Source: CAYYWP01 sp050176585 (GTDB lineage Bacteria; Desulfobacterota; Binatia; HRBIN30; CADEER01). From it: a DNA stretch of 64,000 nucleotides. The number at the start of each line of letters is the position of its first letter. Position 1 is the stretch's first letter. Positions 36,923 to 45,902 of the stretch are shown here, piece after piece. The notes under the pieces were generated by a model that saw only the letters and a program-made list of their open reading frames with translations, was not told where the DNA came from and made no database searches. The stretch spans positions 1 through 64,000 of the forward strand of contig JBFXHX010000009.1 of assembly GCA_050176585.1 (NCBI GenBank), given 5' to 3'. The translations under genes and the position numbers were made by a program.

Positions 36923-36955
36923 GTCAAAACAACGCGATTTCTCGACGTCCGATGT

Positions 36956-38494
36956 CTATGGCAAGTAGATGAAGTCGCTCTGTGGGCGACGCCCCTGAAA
37001 ATGCAGGTTCTTTGCGGCTCCGCTCACCAGCCGCTCGGCGTTCACGAAGTCGCAGGCGGGGAATGTGAACCGCGGTCCGCCGCAGCGAAACTCCTCGGCG
37101 ACCCCGATCAGCGTATTGCCACTCCGTCCGGCGGTGTCGTCGTTGACGACCCCCCGGATGCGGGTTTGCCCGCTCAGTGTACCCGATACCCCCGCGCTGA
37201 AGATCGAACGCGTGCTGTCCGTGGTGTCGATCTGGGACAACTGGAACTCCCGGAAGCAGTCGATCGGCTGGCTCGTGGAAAAGCGCTGTTCGTACTCGTT
37301 GAAGACCAGAAACTGAGCAGTCGTGCGGGCCAGGGCGGGATCGCGCTCTTCGTAGTCTTGGGTACAGGGAATCAGGGTCAAATCCGTCGCGAGCCGGACC
37401 TGGAAGTCGGCCGGCACGCAGTCCGTGTCACGCAGACAGCGGTTCCCGGTCAACGTACAACGATTGTCGGCACCGCAGGTGTTCTGACAGTCGGCGTCAG
37501 AGGCACAATCGCCGCCCGTGACCGAGCACGCGCCAGGTGGCTGGAGGCATGTGTTCTCCACGCAATCGCCGTCGTCGGTGCAAGCGGTGTTCGAGACACT
37601 GCAGGTCCCGTTGCTCAAGCATATGTTCTGGATGACCGGGTCGACCGCACCGTCGAAGAAGTGATCGAGGATCAAGATATTCGGACAGCCTTCATATTCG
37701 GCATTTGCGCCCCCGAGGACCAGCGTGTCGTCGCGGTTATTGGCGCCGGCGATCGCCGGAATACCTATGCCGTTGTAACCGGCGAGCTGAATGTCGTCGC
37801 TGCCCGGCCGAATCTTCCCGATCAACACCTCGCCGATGAGGTCGTTGCGCGCCACCGGCGCATGCGTGTCGTCGATGGCGATGCATTTCAGCTCGCCGAT
37901 GAACGGGTCGGACGGGGAGAGAGGCACGGCCCCTTCGTTGAATTGGCCTTGGGGCCCGCTGCGCCCAAACAGTCCGCCTTCGAGCGGAAAGCAGGCCGGC
38001 TGTACGCAGCGATTGCCCGCGCCGCACTGGCTGTCGCGTTCGCACACTGTCGTACCGTCGTGCGAGCATCGGCCATCGAGAAATCTGCAGTTGACCGTCT
38101 CACCTCGCGAAACCAACCAGCCGGTCGGCTGTTCGCGGGTCAATTTGAACGTGAAGTCTGTCGGCTGCCATTGCGGGATACAAGCAGCCGTGTGTCCGCC
38201 CGCAGAGCACGTCAGCTGGTGGGGAAAACACGAACCGCCAGACAGCGGGCAGATCGGTGTAACATTGATGTAGAAGCACAGGACGTTCAGCGGGGTCGGG
38301 CCGATGTTGCTGATGCGGACCATCGTGTCGAGACCGCTGCTCGTGTCCACCAGCAGCTTCGGGAAGACGACGATCGCCGCCGGGTGATCCGACCCGATCT
38401 CGGCGCCGCCGCCCGGGAGCGCCCAGCAGGTCAGGGCGCCGATCAGCACGAGCAGCCGGACGGCCCTTCTGGAGCGCACTCCAGCGCTACTCAC
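36956..38494 (-). CDS. Secreted paralogue A1 with Cys-rich insert
   Basis: A GTG start at 38494 overlaps the B1 stop (GTGA), so translation is coupled; 512 residues. The signal peptide (RRAVRLLVLIGALTCWALPG) ends near 31. The family core is AAIVVFPKLLVD (39-50), DTMVRISNIG, LCFYINVTPIC, WQPTDFTFKLTREQPTGWLVSRG, FIGELKCIAID, NGIGI, AEYEGCPNILILDHFFDGA and FNEYEQRFSTSQPIDC. Two Cys-rich insertions make it about 110 residues longer than the others: 136-168 (CSHDGTTVCERDSQC, NRCVQPAC) and 291-359 (CSVSNTACTDDGDC, CSVTGGDCASDADC, CLRDTDC). These resemble the Cys modules of the exported protein at 281-3031. Function unknown. Confidence 0.75.
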   Translation of the reverse strand: MSSAGVRSRRAVRLLVLIGALTCWALPGGGAEIGSDHPAAIVVFPKLLVDTSSGLDTMVRISNIGPTPLNVLCFYINVTPICPLSGGSCFPHQLTCSAGGHTAACIPQWQPTDFTFKLTREQPTGWLVSRGETVNCRFLDGRCSHDGTTVCERDSQCGAGNRCVQPACFPLEGGLFGRSGPQGQFNEGAVPLSPSDPFIGELKCIAIDDTHAPVARNDLIGEVLIGKIRPGSDDIQLAGYNGIGIPAIAGANNRDDTLVLGGANAEYEGCPNILILDHFFDGAVDPVIQNICLSNGTCSVSNTACTDDGDCVENTCLQPPGACSVTGGDCASDADCQNTCGADNRCTLTGNRCLRDTDCVPADFQVRLATDLTLIPCTQDYEERDPALARTTAQFLVFNEYEQRFSTSQPIDCFREFQLSQIDTTDSTRSIFSAGVSGTLSGQTRIRGVVNDDTAGRSGNTLIGVAEEFRCGGPRFTFPACDFVNAERLVSGAAKNLHFQGRRPQSDFIYLP

Positions 38495-39630
38495 GGCCCC
38501 TCCGGAATGAAGATGAGATCGGTCTTTTCACGCGTGCCATCCTCATGGAGGTTCAAGGCGGCACGCGTCGTTGATGCGCCCAGCGTATGGTGTTCCTCGA
38601 CGATGCCGACGAAACCCGAGTTGGCCCCGTCGGACGAGCGCATGTGGGTCTGCACAAGCCGTGTCTGCGTCGTAAATACGTCGAAAATGTTACTTACCGT
38701 ACCGACGATAAAGCTACGCCAGCAGTCGACCGTCGTACTGGTGGAGAATCGCTGTTCGAGCTCGTTAAACACCAGGAACTGCACGTTGATCCTGGTCGGC
38801 TCCTGGTGCTCGTAGTCGGCGCGGCACGGGACGAGCGTGAGCTCAGTATGCACCGTCGAAGTCGGCCCGAACAGTGGACTGTCGGCGCGCTCGGCGAAGT
38901 GGTCGACGATGACGCGTTGGCCGCAGCCTTGGTATTCGGCGCCACTCGGGCATTCGTCGGTGACGCTGCCACCTAGGCAGAGCACGTTGTCGCCGTTGTT
39001 CGTAAACGGCTCGCCGAGGAGCCCGATCGCATTGTACTTGCTCGCGTCGCCGCTGAACGGGTCGACGATAGTCGCCTCGCCTTTCAAATGGTTACCGCTG
39101 ATGGGCGCGCCGGACTGGTCGACCTCGATGCAGCGCAGCTCGCCCTGAAAGGGGAAACTGGAGACCGGTGGCACGCGTCCAGGGTCGATACCGGCATCGT
39201 CGCACTCGTAATTTGGCGCGGTTGGGATGCGGCCGGGGTCATCCGCGCCGCGATCGCACGGCTCGTCGGTCGGGTCGGTGAAGCGGCCGCGCCCAACTGT
39301 CCAGTGCGTCGGCTGCTGCTTGGTCAGCATGATGTGGAAATCCACCTCTTGCCATTGCGGGACGCAACGCCCGGTGCACGTTGCGGACAGACAGTCGCCC
39401 GAGCCGAGGCAAATTGGCGTGGCATTGACGTAGAAGCATGCCGCGTGCGCCATCGAGTTCGATGTGTTGCTGATCTGGATCACGGTGTCACGGCTGCCGT
39501 CGTAGACCACCTTGGGAAATATGAGGATAGAGCTCGACCGCTCGCTCGTGGACTCAGCGAGCACGGGCGGGACAGCCAGAGCCACGCCGATGGCCAGCGC
39601 CGCTAGCCGCGCTACCCATCTCATTCTCAT
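38491..39630 (-). CDS. Secreted paralogue B1 of the four-member family
   Basis: ATG 39630 (MRMRWVARLAALAIG), preceded by GGGAGCGAT, gives 379 residues; the longer frame to 39798 crosses the promoter and is rejected. The signal peptide ends PPVLA-E (25). Core: ILIFPKVVYDGSRDTVIQIS, CFYVNATPIC, VDFHIMLTKQQPTHW, FQGELRCIEVD, GNHLKGEATIV, KYNAIGL, NNGDNVLCLGG, AEYQGC, LTLVPC, LVFNELEQRFSTS. The first gene of the B1-A1 pair. The paired Cys positions suggest disulphides in the periplasm or outside. Confidence 0.75.
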   Translation of the reverse strand: MRMRWVARLAALAIGVALAVPPVLAESTSERSSSILIFPKVVYDGSRDTVIQISNTSNSMAHAACFYVNATPICLGSGDCLSATCTGRCVPQWQEVDFHIMLTKQQPTHWTVGRGRFTDPTDEPCDRGADDPGRIPTAPNYECDDAGIDPGRVPPVSSFPFQGELRCIEVDQSGAPISGNHLKGEATIVDPFSGDASKYNAIGLLGEPFTNNGDNVLCLGGSVTDECPSGAEYQGCGQRVIVDHFAERADSPLFGPTSTVHTELTLVPCRADYEHQEPTRINVQFLVFNELEQRFSTSTTVDCWRSFIVGTVSNIFDVFTTQTRLVQTHMRSSDGANSGFVGIVEEHHTLGASTTRAALNLHEDGTREKTDLIFIPEGP

Positions 39631-39732
39631 ATCGCTCCCTTGGGCACGACCGGCGCGCCAACGGGCCGTTGTCGAGAACACCGCCTCCCCATCACTCCGA
39701 TGCGGGCTGCAACCGCGCCCGGTAGGGACCCG

Positions 39733-39761
39733 CTTATAGAAAAGCGGCACCGCAGAGTCAA
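39733..39761 (-). promoter_or_regulatory. Promoter of the B1-A1 secreted-protein operon
   Basis: TTGACT (39761-39756), 17-base spacer, TATAAG (39738-39733). The leader is about 95 bases. The -10 and spacer equal those of the B2-A2 promoter, as expected if a whole operon was duplicated. Confidence 0.8.
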
Positions 39762-39782
39762 GGAAAAACGATCGCGGAATCA

Positions 39783-39800
39783 CGGCGCCATATGGCACCG
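39783..39800. promoter_or_regulatory. 18-base palindrome between ilvE and the B1 promoter
   Basis: CGGCGCCATATGGCACCG is symmetrical apart from one pair. It begins 22 bases upstream of the -35 and 17 bases beyond the ilvE stop. It might be an activator or repressor site, or part of ilvE termination: a T5 run follows about 14 bases later on the minus strand. Confidence 0.35.
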
Positions 39801-39816
39801 CCGAAGCCGGCGCTGG

Positions 39817-40731
39817 TTAGCGAATCGGGGCGAGCCAGTGGCGATAACGGGCTTCGTCACCGCGCACCGTGCGGGCGTACAGTGTTTGCAGCGCGCGTGT
39901 TACCGGCCCCGGACGGCCCTCGCCGATAGCGCGGTCGTCGAGCTCGCGGATCGGCGTGATCTCGGCCGCCGTACCAGTCAGGAACGCCTCGTCCGCGATG
40001 TACACCTCGTCACGGGTAAAACGCTCTCCGCGGCAGTCGATCCCCTGATCGCCGAGCAAGGTCATGACCGTGTCCCGCGTGATCCCGGGCAGGATCGAGG
40101 TGAGCGGCGTCGTCTTCACGCGGCCGTTCTTGACGATGAAGATGTTCTCGCCGCTGCACTCCGCGACGAAACCGTCGCCGTCCAGCAACAACGCCTCGTC
40201 ATAGCCGCTCCGACGCACCTCCCCCGCGGCCAAGATGGAGTTCACGTAATGCCCCACCACCTTGCCCTTACTCATCAGCGAGTTGACGCTAAACCGCTGA
40301 AATGACGAGGTCTTCACCCGAATCCCGTCGCGTACACCGGCGTCGCCCAGGTACGCGCCCCAGGGCCAGGCAATGACCGCGACCCGCACTGGGTTGGTGG
40401 CCGCCAGACCCATCTCCCCGTCACCGAGAAAGACCAGCGGCCGGATGTAACAGGATGCCAGGCCATTTCTCCGCACTGCTTCGATGCAAGCGGCGTCGAT
40501 CTGCTCGCGGCTAAAGGGGATGCGCAGATCGAGAATATGGGCCGAGGCAAACAACCGCTCGGTGTGCTCGCGGAGGCGGAAGATGGCCGATTCCCCACCC
40601 CTGCCCTCGTAGCAACGCACGCCTTCGAAGACGCCCACCCCGTAATGCAACGTATGCGTCAAGACGTGGACGTTCGCCGCTTCCCAGGGCACGAACTGCC
40701 CATCCAGCCAGATGTGGTCGACGCGTTGCAT
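39817..40731 (-). CDS. ilvE: Branched-chain amino acid aminotransferase
   Basis: A PLP enzyme of fold type IV that performs the last step to Val, Leu and Ile. It has 304 residues. HTLHYGVGVFEGVRCYEG, RLREHTERLFASA and YIRPLVFLGDGEMG mark the small domain. The PLP Lys is in SKGKVVGHYVNSILAAGEV, and the signature continues YDEALLLDGDGFVAECSGEN. It lies away from the ilv/leu cluster. A TTGACT with a weak TTAGCT -10 lies upstream; the gap to trmFO is 119 bases. Confidence 0.94.
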   Translation of the reverse strand: MQRVDHIWLDGQFVPWEAANVHVLTHTLHYGVGVFEGVRCYEGRGGESAIFRLREHTERLFASAHILDLRIPFSREQIDAACIEAVRRNGLASCYIRPLVFLGDGEMGLAATNPVRVAVIAWPWGAYLGDAGVRDGIRVKTSSFQRFSVNSLMSKGKVVGHYVNSILAAGEVRRSGYDEALLLDGDGFVAECSGENIFIVKNGRVKTTPLTSILPGITRDTVMTLLGDQGIDCRGERFTRDEVYIADEAFLTGTAAEITPIRELDDRAIGEGRPGPVTRALQTLYARTVRGDEARYRHWLAPIR

Positions 40732-40850
40732 ATAACCGGCGGAGAGCTAACGGAGGGACGCAGGCAAGTCAATGTGAACGCCGGCCGGGTGTGGTTTCAT
40801 GAGATTAGCCGTGAGACGTCCACATCGTTCCGTGGAGCGAACGGACCAGC

Positions 40851-42149
40851 TCAGCTCGCTGCCCACTCCGCCGCTTCCCGTTGGGCGCGCGCGGCGAGCG
40901 CCGCGCGCTTGGCACGGCCGCGCGCTTGTTCGGGAATCGGTGGGAAGAGCCCGTAATTGGCATTCATGGGCTGGAAGTCGCTGCGCACCTGGTCGGTCAC
41001 ATAGGCGATCAGCGAACCGAGCGCAGTAGTCGGAGGGGCCACGAGCAACGGCTCCCCGGCGAGCAGCCGGGCGGCGTTGCGGCCGGCGAGGATGCCGCTC
41101 GCGGCCGATTCCACGTAGCCTTCGACACCGATCAGCTGTCCGGCGAGGAATGCCTGCGGATTTGCCCTCAGCTGCAGAGTGGGCAGGAGCACGCGCGGCG
41201 CATTGATGAAGGTATTGCGATGCAGGCTGCCGAGGCGCACGAATTCCGCCTCGGCGAGCCCCGGGATCATGCGCAACACGCGCCGCTGCTCTGGATAGGT
41301 CATCTTGGTCTGAAAGCCGACCAGGTTGTAGAGCGTCGCCGCGGCGTTGTCCTGGCGCGCCTGCGCGACGGCGTAGGGGCGCCGGCCGGTGCGCGGATCG
41401 ACCAAACCGACCGGGCGCATGGGCCCGTACGCCAGCGTATCGCGGCCGCGGCGCGCCATCTCCTCGATCGGCATGCAGCCTTCAAAGTACACGCATCGCT
41501 CGAAGTCGCGCGTCGGCACCTTCTCCGCCGCCAAAACAGCGTCGACGAATGCGTAGTACTGCTCGCGACTGAACGGCAGGTTCAGGTAGTCGTCGCCGCC
41601 TTTGTCATAGCGGGACGCGCTGAAGGCGATCGACCGATCCAATGATTCCGCCGTGACGATGGGGGCGATGGCATCATAAAAGTAGAGGTGCTGCTCGCCG
41701 AAACACTCCTGCAGTGTGCGCGACAGCGCTGGCGACGTCAGCGGTCCGGTCGCGATTACGACGACGCCGTCGGGAATCGACTGCACTTCGCCGCGCCGCA
41801 GCTCGATGCGCGGATGCGCGGTGATCGCCGCGGTCATCGCGGCGGCAAAACCCTCGCGGTCGACCGCCAATGCGGCCCCCGCCGGCACAGCCTGCGCCTC
41901 GGCGCAGCGCATGACCAGAGAGCCCAGACGCCGCATCTCATCTTTCAGCAAGCCGACCGCGCTATCCAGCGAGCTGCTGCGAAAGGAGTTGGAGCACACC
42001 AGCTCCGCCAGCCGATCGCTCTGGTGCGCTTCGGTGCCGCGCTCCGGGCGCATCTCGAAGAGGACGACCTCGCACCCCGCGTGCGCCGCAGCCCACGCCG
42101 CTTCGCAGCCTGCCAGCCCACCGCCGACCACTGTGAGGCGGGCCGTCAT
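40851..42149 (-). CDS. trmFO: Methylenetetrahydrofolate--tRNA-(uracil-5-)-methyltransferase TrmFO
   Basis: A folate- and FAD-dependent enzyme that makes m5U54 in the tRNA T loop. ATG 42149 overlaps the topA stop (ATGA) and gives 432 residues; the longer open frame runs into topA antisense of frame and is not coding. LTVVGGGLAGCEAAWAAA is the FAD loop. ELVCSNSFRSSSLDSAVGLL, CVYFEGCMPIEEMARRG, YAVAQARQDNAAATLYNLVG and the closing MNANYGLFPPIP are hallmarks. Confidence 0.94.
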   Translation of the reverse strand: MTARLTVVGGGLAGCEAAWAAAHAGCEVVLFEMRPERGTEAHQSDRLAELVCSNSFRSSSLDSAVGLLKDEMRRLGSLVMRCAEAQAVPAGAALAVDREGFAAAMTAAITAHPRIELRRGEVQSIPDGVVVIATGPLTSPALSRTLQECFGEQHLYFYDAIAPIVTAESLDRSIAFSASRYDKGGDDYLNLPFSREQYYAFVDAVLAAEKVPTRDFERCVYFEGCMPIEEMARRGRDTLAYGPMRPVGLVDPRTGRRPYAVAQARQDNAAATLYNLVGFQTKMTYPEQRRVLRMIPGLAEAEFVRLGSLHRNTFINAPRVLLPTLQLRANPQAFLAGQLIGVEGYVESAASGILAGRNAARLLAGEPLLVAPPTTALGSLIAYVTDQVRSDFQPMNANYGLFPPIPEQARGRAKRAALAARAQREAAEWAAS

Positions 42150-44437
42150 TCCACCTCCGGCTCGGCGATGTTCTCCTTGTACGTGCAGCCCTCCGCGAGG
42201 CAGCGCCGAACCGTGCCGGCGCGCTTCGTGGTCTTCTCCACCACGAACGGCGCGGCGCAGCGCGGACACGGTTCGAGCACCGGGCGATCCCACGTCGCGA
42301 AGCGACACTGCGGGTACCGACCGCACGAGTAGAATGTTTTGCCACTGCGCGACCGCTTCTCCATAATCTCGCCCTGCTTGCAGTCCGGGCACTGAATGCC
42401 GGTCGGCACCGGACGCACGAGAGGCCGCACAGTCTTGCACTCGGGATAGCCCGAGCAGCCGAGGAACTTGCCGTAGCGGCCAAAGCGTATTTGCATCGAT
42501 CGGCCGCATTGGTCGCAGATCTCGTTTGTCGTCTCTTCCTGCGCGACGCGGATGGTCGCGTCGGCATCGCGCTCGAAGTTCGCGGTGCTTTTGCACTCCG
42601 GATACCGAGTGCAGGCGAGGAACTCGCCACTGCGGCCCCACTTCACCGCCATCTGCGCGCCGCACTTGGGACACGCAATATCGGTCGGCTGCCCCTGGCG
42701 TTTGACGTCGCGCATGTGCTCGGCGGCGTGCTCCAGGTCGCGCGCAAACGGCTGGTAGAAGCGTCGCATCGCCTCCACCCAGTTCTGCTTGCCCTCCTCG
42801 ATCTCGTCGAGGACGGTCTCCATGCCAGCCGTGAACTCCACGTTGAGGATGTCTGGGAACGATTCCACCAACAGATCGGTCACCAGAAACCCGAGCTCGG
42901 TGGGCCGCAGGCGGCGCTGGTCCTCGACCACGTACTCCTTGTTCAGGATGGTCGACATGATCGCCGCATAGGTCGAGGGTCGCCCGATCCCCTTTTCCTC
43001 CAGCTCCTTGATTAGCGTGGCCTGGCTGAAGCGGGGCGGCGGTTGCGTGAAGTGTTGTTCGGGCACCAGGTCGCGCAACGCAAGCACGTCGCCGGCAGCA
43101 AGCGGCGGCAGCGCGTGCTCGCCGTCATCGTCACCGTCGGTCGATTCGTCGTCGCGGCCTTCCGTGTACACGCGGATGAAGCCGTCGAACTTCATCACCT
43201 GACCGGTGGCGCGAAACGTGGTGTCGGTCGCCGCGATGTCCACCGTCGTCTGATCGAATACGGCCGGTGTCATCTGGCTGGCGACGAAGCGGTTCCAGAT
43301 CAACGTGTATAGGGCCAATTCCTCCTTGGAGAGAAATGGGGCGACCACCTCCGGAGGGCGTTCGAGCGCGGTGGGGCGGATCGCCTCGTGGGCGTCCTGA
43401 GCGCCCTTCTTCGTGCGGTACGCGACCGGTTGTTCCGGCAGGTATGTACGCCCGTAGCGCGCCCCGATGAGATTCCGCACCTCGGCCAAGGCATCGTCGG
43501 CAATGCGCACCGAATCCGTGCGCATGTAGGTGATGAGACCGACCGGGCCCTCTGCACCGAGCTCGACGCCTTCGTACAGATGTTGAGCGATCCGCATGGT
43601 ACGGTTCGGCGTGTACCCGAGCTTGCGCGACGCTTCCTGCTGGAGGCGCGAGGTAATGAACGGCGGTGTGGGGAAACGCCGTCGCTCCTTGCGCTCCACT
43701 CCGGTGACCCGCCACTCCGCGTGTCGGAGGCGTTCCACCAATGCGGCTGCTTGCTCTTCGTTCTCGATGCGAAACCGATCGGTATCGAGCTTTTGATCGC
43801 CGATCCGAAATAGGCGCGCGGTGAACGGCGGCGGCGCCTCAGCGGAGAGCGCCGCGCTCAACGACCAGTACTCGACCTTTTGAAATGCCTGGATCTCCCG
43901 CTCGCGCTCGCAGACGATGCGCACCGCGACGGACTGCACGCGTCCGGCGGACAGGCCGCGCCGCACCTTGGTCCACAATAGCGGACTGATCTGATACCCG
44001 ACCAGGCGATCGAGAATGCGGCGCGTCTGCTGAGCCTCGAACAGACTCTGGTCGAGGTCCTTCGGATGCTTGAGCGCTTCACGCACCGCTTTCTTCGTTA
44101 TCTCGTTGAAGAGCACGCGCCGTAGGTTGCGGCGGTTCCCATCCAGCTTCTGCGCGATGTGCCAGGCGATCGCCTCGCCTTCGCGATCGGGGTCTGGAGC
44201 GAGATAAATGGTCTCTTTCCCCTTCGCCGCCGCGCGCAGCTCGGCAATGATCTTGCCCTTGCCATGTATGACCGTGTACTCGGGGGTGAAGTCGCGCTCG
44301 ACGTCGACCCCCAGCTTACTCTTTGGCAGATCGACGACGTGACCTACCGAGGCTTTGACTTGGTAATCGCGTCCCAAATACTTGTTCAGCGTGCGCGCTT
44401 TGGCGGGCGATTCGACGATCACGAGGTGCTTGGCCAT
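42146..44437 (-). CDS. topA: DNA topoisomerase I
   Basis: A type IA topoisomerase that relaxes negative supercoils. It has 763 residues. The N-terminal Toprim domain starts KHLVIVESPAKARTLNKYLG, with acidic DPDREGEAIAWH. The active Tyr is residue 304 in ITYMRTDSVRI. The C-terminus has four zinc-ribbon-like units from about 575: CPKCGAQM, CDQCGRSM, CPDCKQGE and CPRCAAPF, each with a second Cys pair. It forms a dprA-topA-trmFO unit. Confidence 0.96.
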   Translation of the reverse strand: MAKHLVIVESPAKARTLNKYLGRDYQVKASVGHVVDLPKSKLGVDVERDFTPEYTVIHGKGKIIAELRAAAKGKETIYLAPDPDREGEAIAWHIAQKLDGNRRNLRRVLFNEITKKAVREALKHPKDLDQSLFEAQQTRRILDRLVGYQISPLLWTKVRRGLSAGRVQSVAVRIVCEREREIQAFQKVEYWSLSAALSAEAPPPFTARLFRIGDQKLDTDRFRIENEEQAAALVERLRHAEWRVTGVERKERRRFPTPPFITSRLQQEASRKLGYTPNRTMRIAQHLYEGVELGAEGPVGLITYMRTDSVRIADDALAEVRNLIGARYGRTYLPEQPVAYRTKKGAQDAHEAIRPTALERPPEVVAPFLSKEELALYTLIWNRFVASQMTPAVFDQTTVDIAATDTTFRATGQVMKFDGFIRVYTEGRDDESTDGDDDGEHALPPLAAGDVLALRDLVPEQHFTQPPPRFSQATLIKELEEKGIGRPSTYAAIMSTILNKEYVVEDQRRLRPTELGFLVTDLLVESFPDILNVEFTAGMETVLDEIEEGKQNWVEAMRRFYQPFARDLEHAAEHMRDVKRQGQPTDIACPKCGAQMAVKWGRSGEFLACTRYPECKSTANFERDADATIRVAQEETTNEICDQCGRSMQIRFGRYGKFLGCSGYPECKTVRPLVRPVPTGIQCPDCKQGEIMEKRSRSGKTFYSCGRYPQCRFATWDRPVLEPCPRCAAPFVVEKTTKRAGTVRRCLAEGCTYKENIAEPEVE

Positions 44438-44443
44438 GCGTCC

Positions 44444-45547
44444 TCAGCGGGCGGCGGACAGTCCGCCCGCGCGGGCAAACTGCTGTCCGGGAAGTTGCCG
44501 TGCGAAACCCCGTAGCTCGAGCAGCAGGAGCGTTTCGAGCAGGGCACCGGCGGTCATTCCGGTGCGCTCGATCAGGTCATCGACGACCCGTGGCGTCTCG
44601 TCGAGCGCCGCCAATACGGCTGCCTCGGTCGAGCTTAGAGCGATACGCGCGAGCGCCCCGGCCGGCGCCGTTCGATGCGGACCAATCTCGCGCAAAACGT
44701 CTTCGGCGCTCTCGGTCAGGCAGGCGCCCTGCCGCAACAGCTGGTGGGTCCCTCGGGTGCGCGCTCCGACTGGCCCGGGTACCGCAAACACGTCGCGCCC
44801 CTGCTCGGCCGCGAATTGAGCGGTGATCAAGGCGCCGCTCCGTTCGCCCGCTTCCACGACGATCGTGCCTAGTGACAGACCGCTGATGATGCGGTTCCGG
44901 CCGGGAAAATTCTCGGCGTCGGGCGCGGCGCCCATCGCATACTCCGACACGACCGCGCCCTGCTTGACGATTTGCATAGCCAACGGATGATGCTCACTAG
45001 GGTATATCACGTCAATCCCGCTCCCCAGGACGGCGATCGTGCGACCGCGGGCGCGCAACGCCGCTGCGTGTGCCGCCGCGTCTGTGCCGCGCGCCAACCC
45101 GCTGACCACTGTGACACCGGCGCCAACCAGTCCTTCACTGAGGTGCATCGCCATTTGCCGGCCGTACGCGCTGGCATCGCGCGCGCCCACTATGGCGATC
45201 GCCGTTCCATCGGCTGGCGCGAATTCACCCAAGACGTACAGGAAGAGCGGCGGGTCATGAATGTGATGCAGCAACTCCGGATAGCTCGCGTCCTCACACG
45301 TGACCAACCGCCCACCTACGTCCTCCAGGCGAGCGAGTTGCGAATCGACTTCGCGCCAGCGCGCGAACCCGCGCAGTGCAGCCCGGACCTCGCGGCGTGC
45401 ACCCGCAGCTTGCAGCTCGTGGTCGTGCGCGGCGAACACCGCCTCCGGCCCTCCCAAGGCGCGGACCAGTGCCAGCCCCGACACATTGCCGATCCCGGCG
45501 ACCATTCTCAGGGCAATCCACGCCCGCCAGCTACCAGACGCCGTCAT
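44444..45547 (-). CDS. dprA: DNA-processing protein DprA
   Basis: Binds incoming single-stranded DNA and loads RecA in natural transformation. ATG 45547 (MTASGSWRAW), with an in-frame GTG three bases earlier, gives 367 residues. The Rossmann core has AIVGARDASAYGR, VVSGLARGTDAAAHAAAL, IAVLGSGIDVIYPSEH and FPGRNRIISGLSLGTIVVEA with GALITAQFAAEQGRDVFAVPG. A winged-helix-like C-terminus ends the protein. It ends 6 bases before topA. comM, another transformation gene, lies divergently upstream. Confidence 0.94.
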   Translation of the reverse strand: MTASGSWRAWIALRMVAGIGNVSGLALVRALGGPEAVFAAHDHELQAAGARREVRAALRGFARWREVDSQLARLEDVGGRLVTCEDASYPELLHHIHDPPLFLYVLGEFAPADGTAIAIVGARDASAYGRQMAMHLSEGLVGAGVTVVSGLARGTDAAAHAAALRARGRTIAVLGSGIDVIYPSEHHPLAMQIVKQGAVVSEYAMGAAPDAENFPGRNRIISGLSLGTIVVEAGERSGALITAQFAAEQGRDVFAVPGPVGARTRGTHQLLRQGACLTESAEDVLREIGPHRTAPAGALARIALSSTEAAVLAALDETPRVVDDLIERTGMTAGALLETLLLLELRGFARQLPGQQFARAGGLSAAR

Positions 45548-45902
45548 CACCTTGCGCAGATGAACGCTGAGCGTCTACGATGGTTCAGCGCAGTCGTCTA
45601 GCTGATTAGCATACGTTCGTCCGCACACGCGCGCCGCCGCTCCCCACGGCTGGCGCAGGTTGCGTTCTTCCGCGTCGTGGCGCGCGCCGCTGGACCGGAC
45701 TCGCCCCCAGCGCAGTCGGTGAACCATTGATAGCAGCTCCGCAGATACCGCCAACGACTAGCAGGCTCCAGTGCACCCACCGCCCCAACTCCGGCCACCC
45801 GTTGTGTTAGAGCGCATATCCGGCATCCGGCGCCGCATCGGCTGCGCCGTTCCTGTGCGGTTCAGCTTGCCGCACATTTATCTAAATTGTACATTGCACG
45901 CA
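45548..45902. other. Divergent intergenic region dprA/comM with a possible comM promoter
   Basis: About 350 bases without a supportable gene. Its right end is unusually AT-rich (45873-45895). TTGCCG (45867-45872), a 17-base spacer and TACATT (45890-45895) could be a promoter. A start about 7 bases later would fall at the comM ATG, giving a leaderless message. Nothing else was recognised. Confidence 0.35.

Noticed and set aside
37001..38815. Plus-strand open frame of 604 codons
   Set aside because: Antisense to paralogues A1 and B1, which have signal peptides, ribosome-binding sites and conserved motifs.
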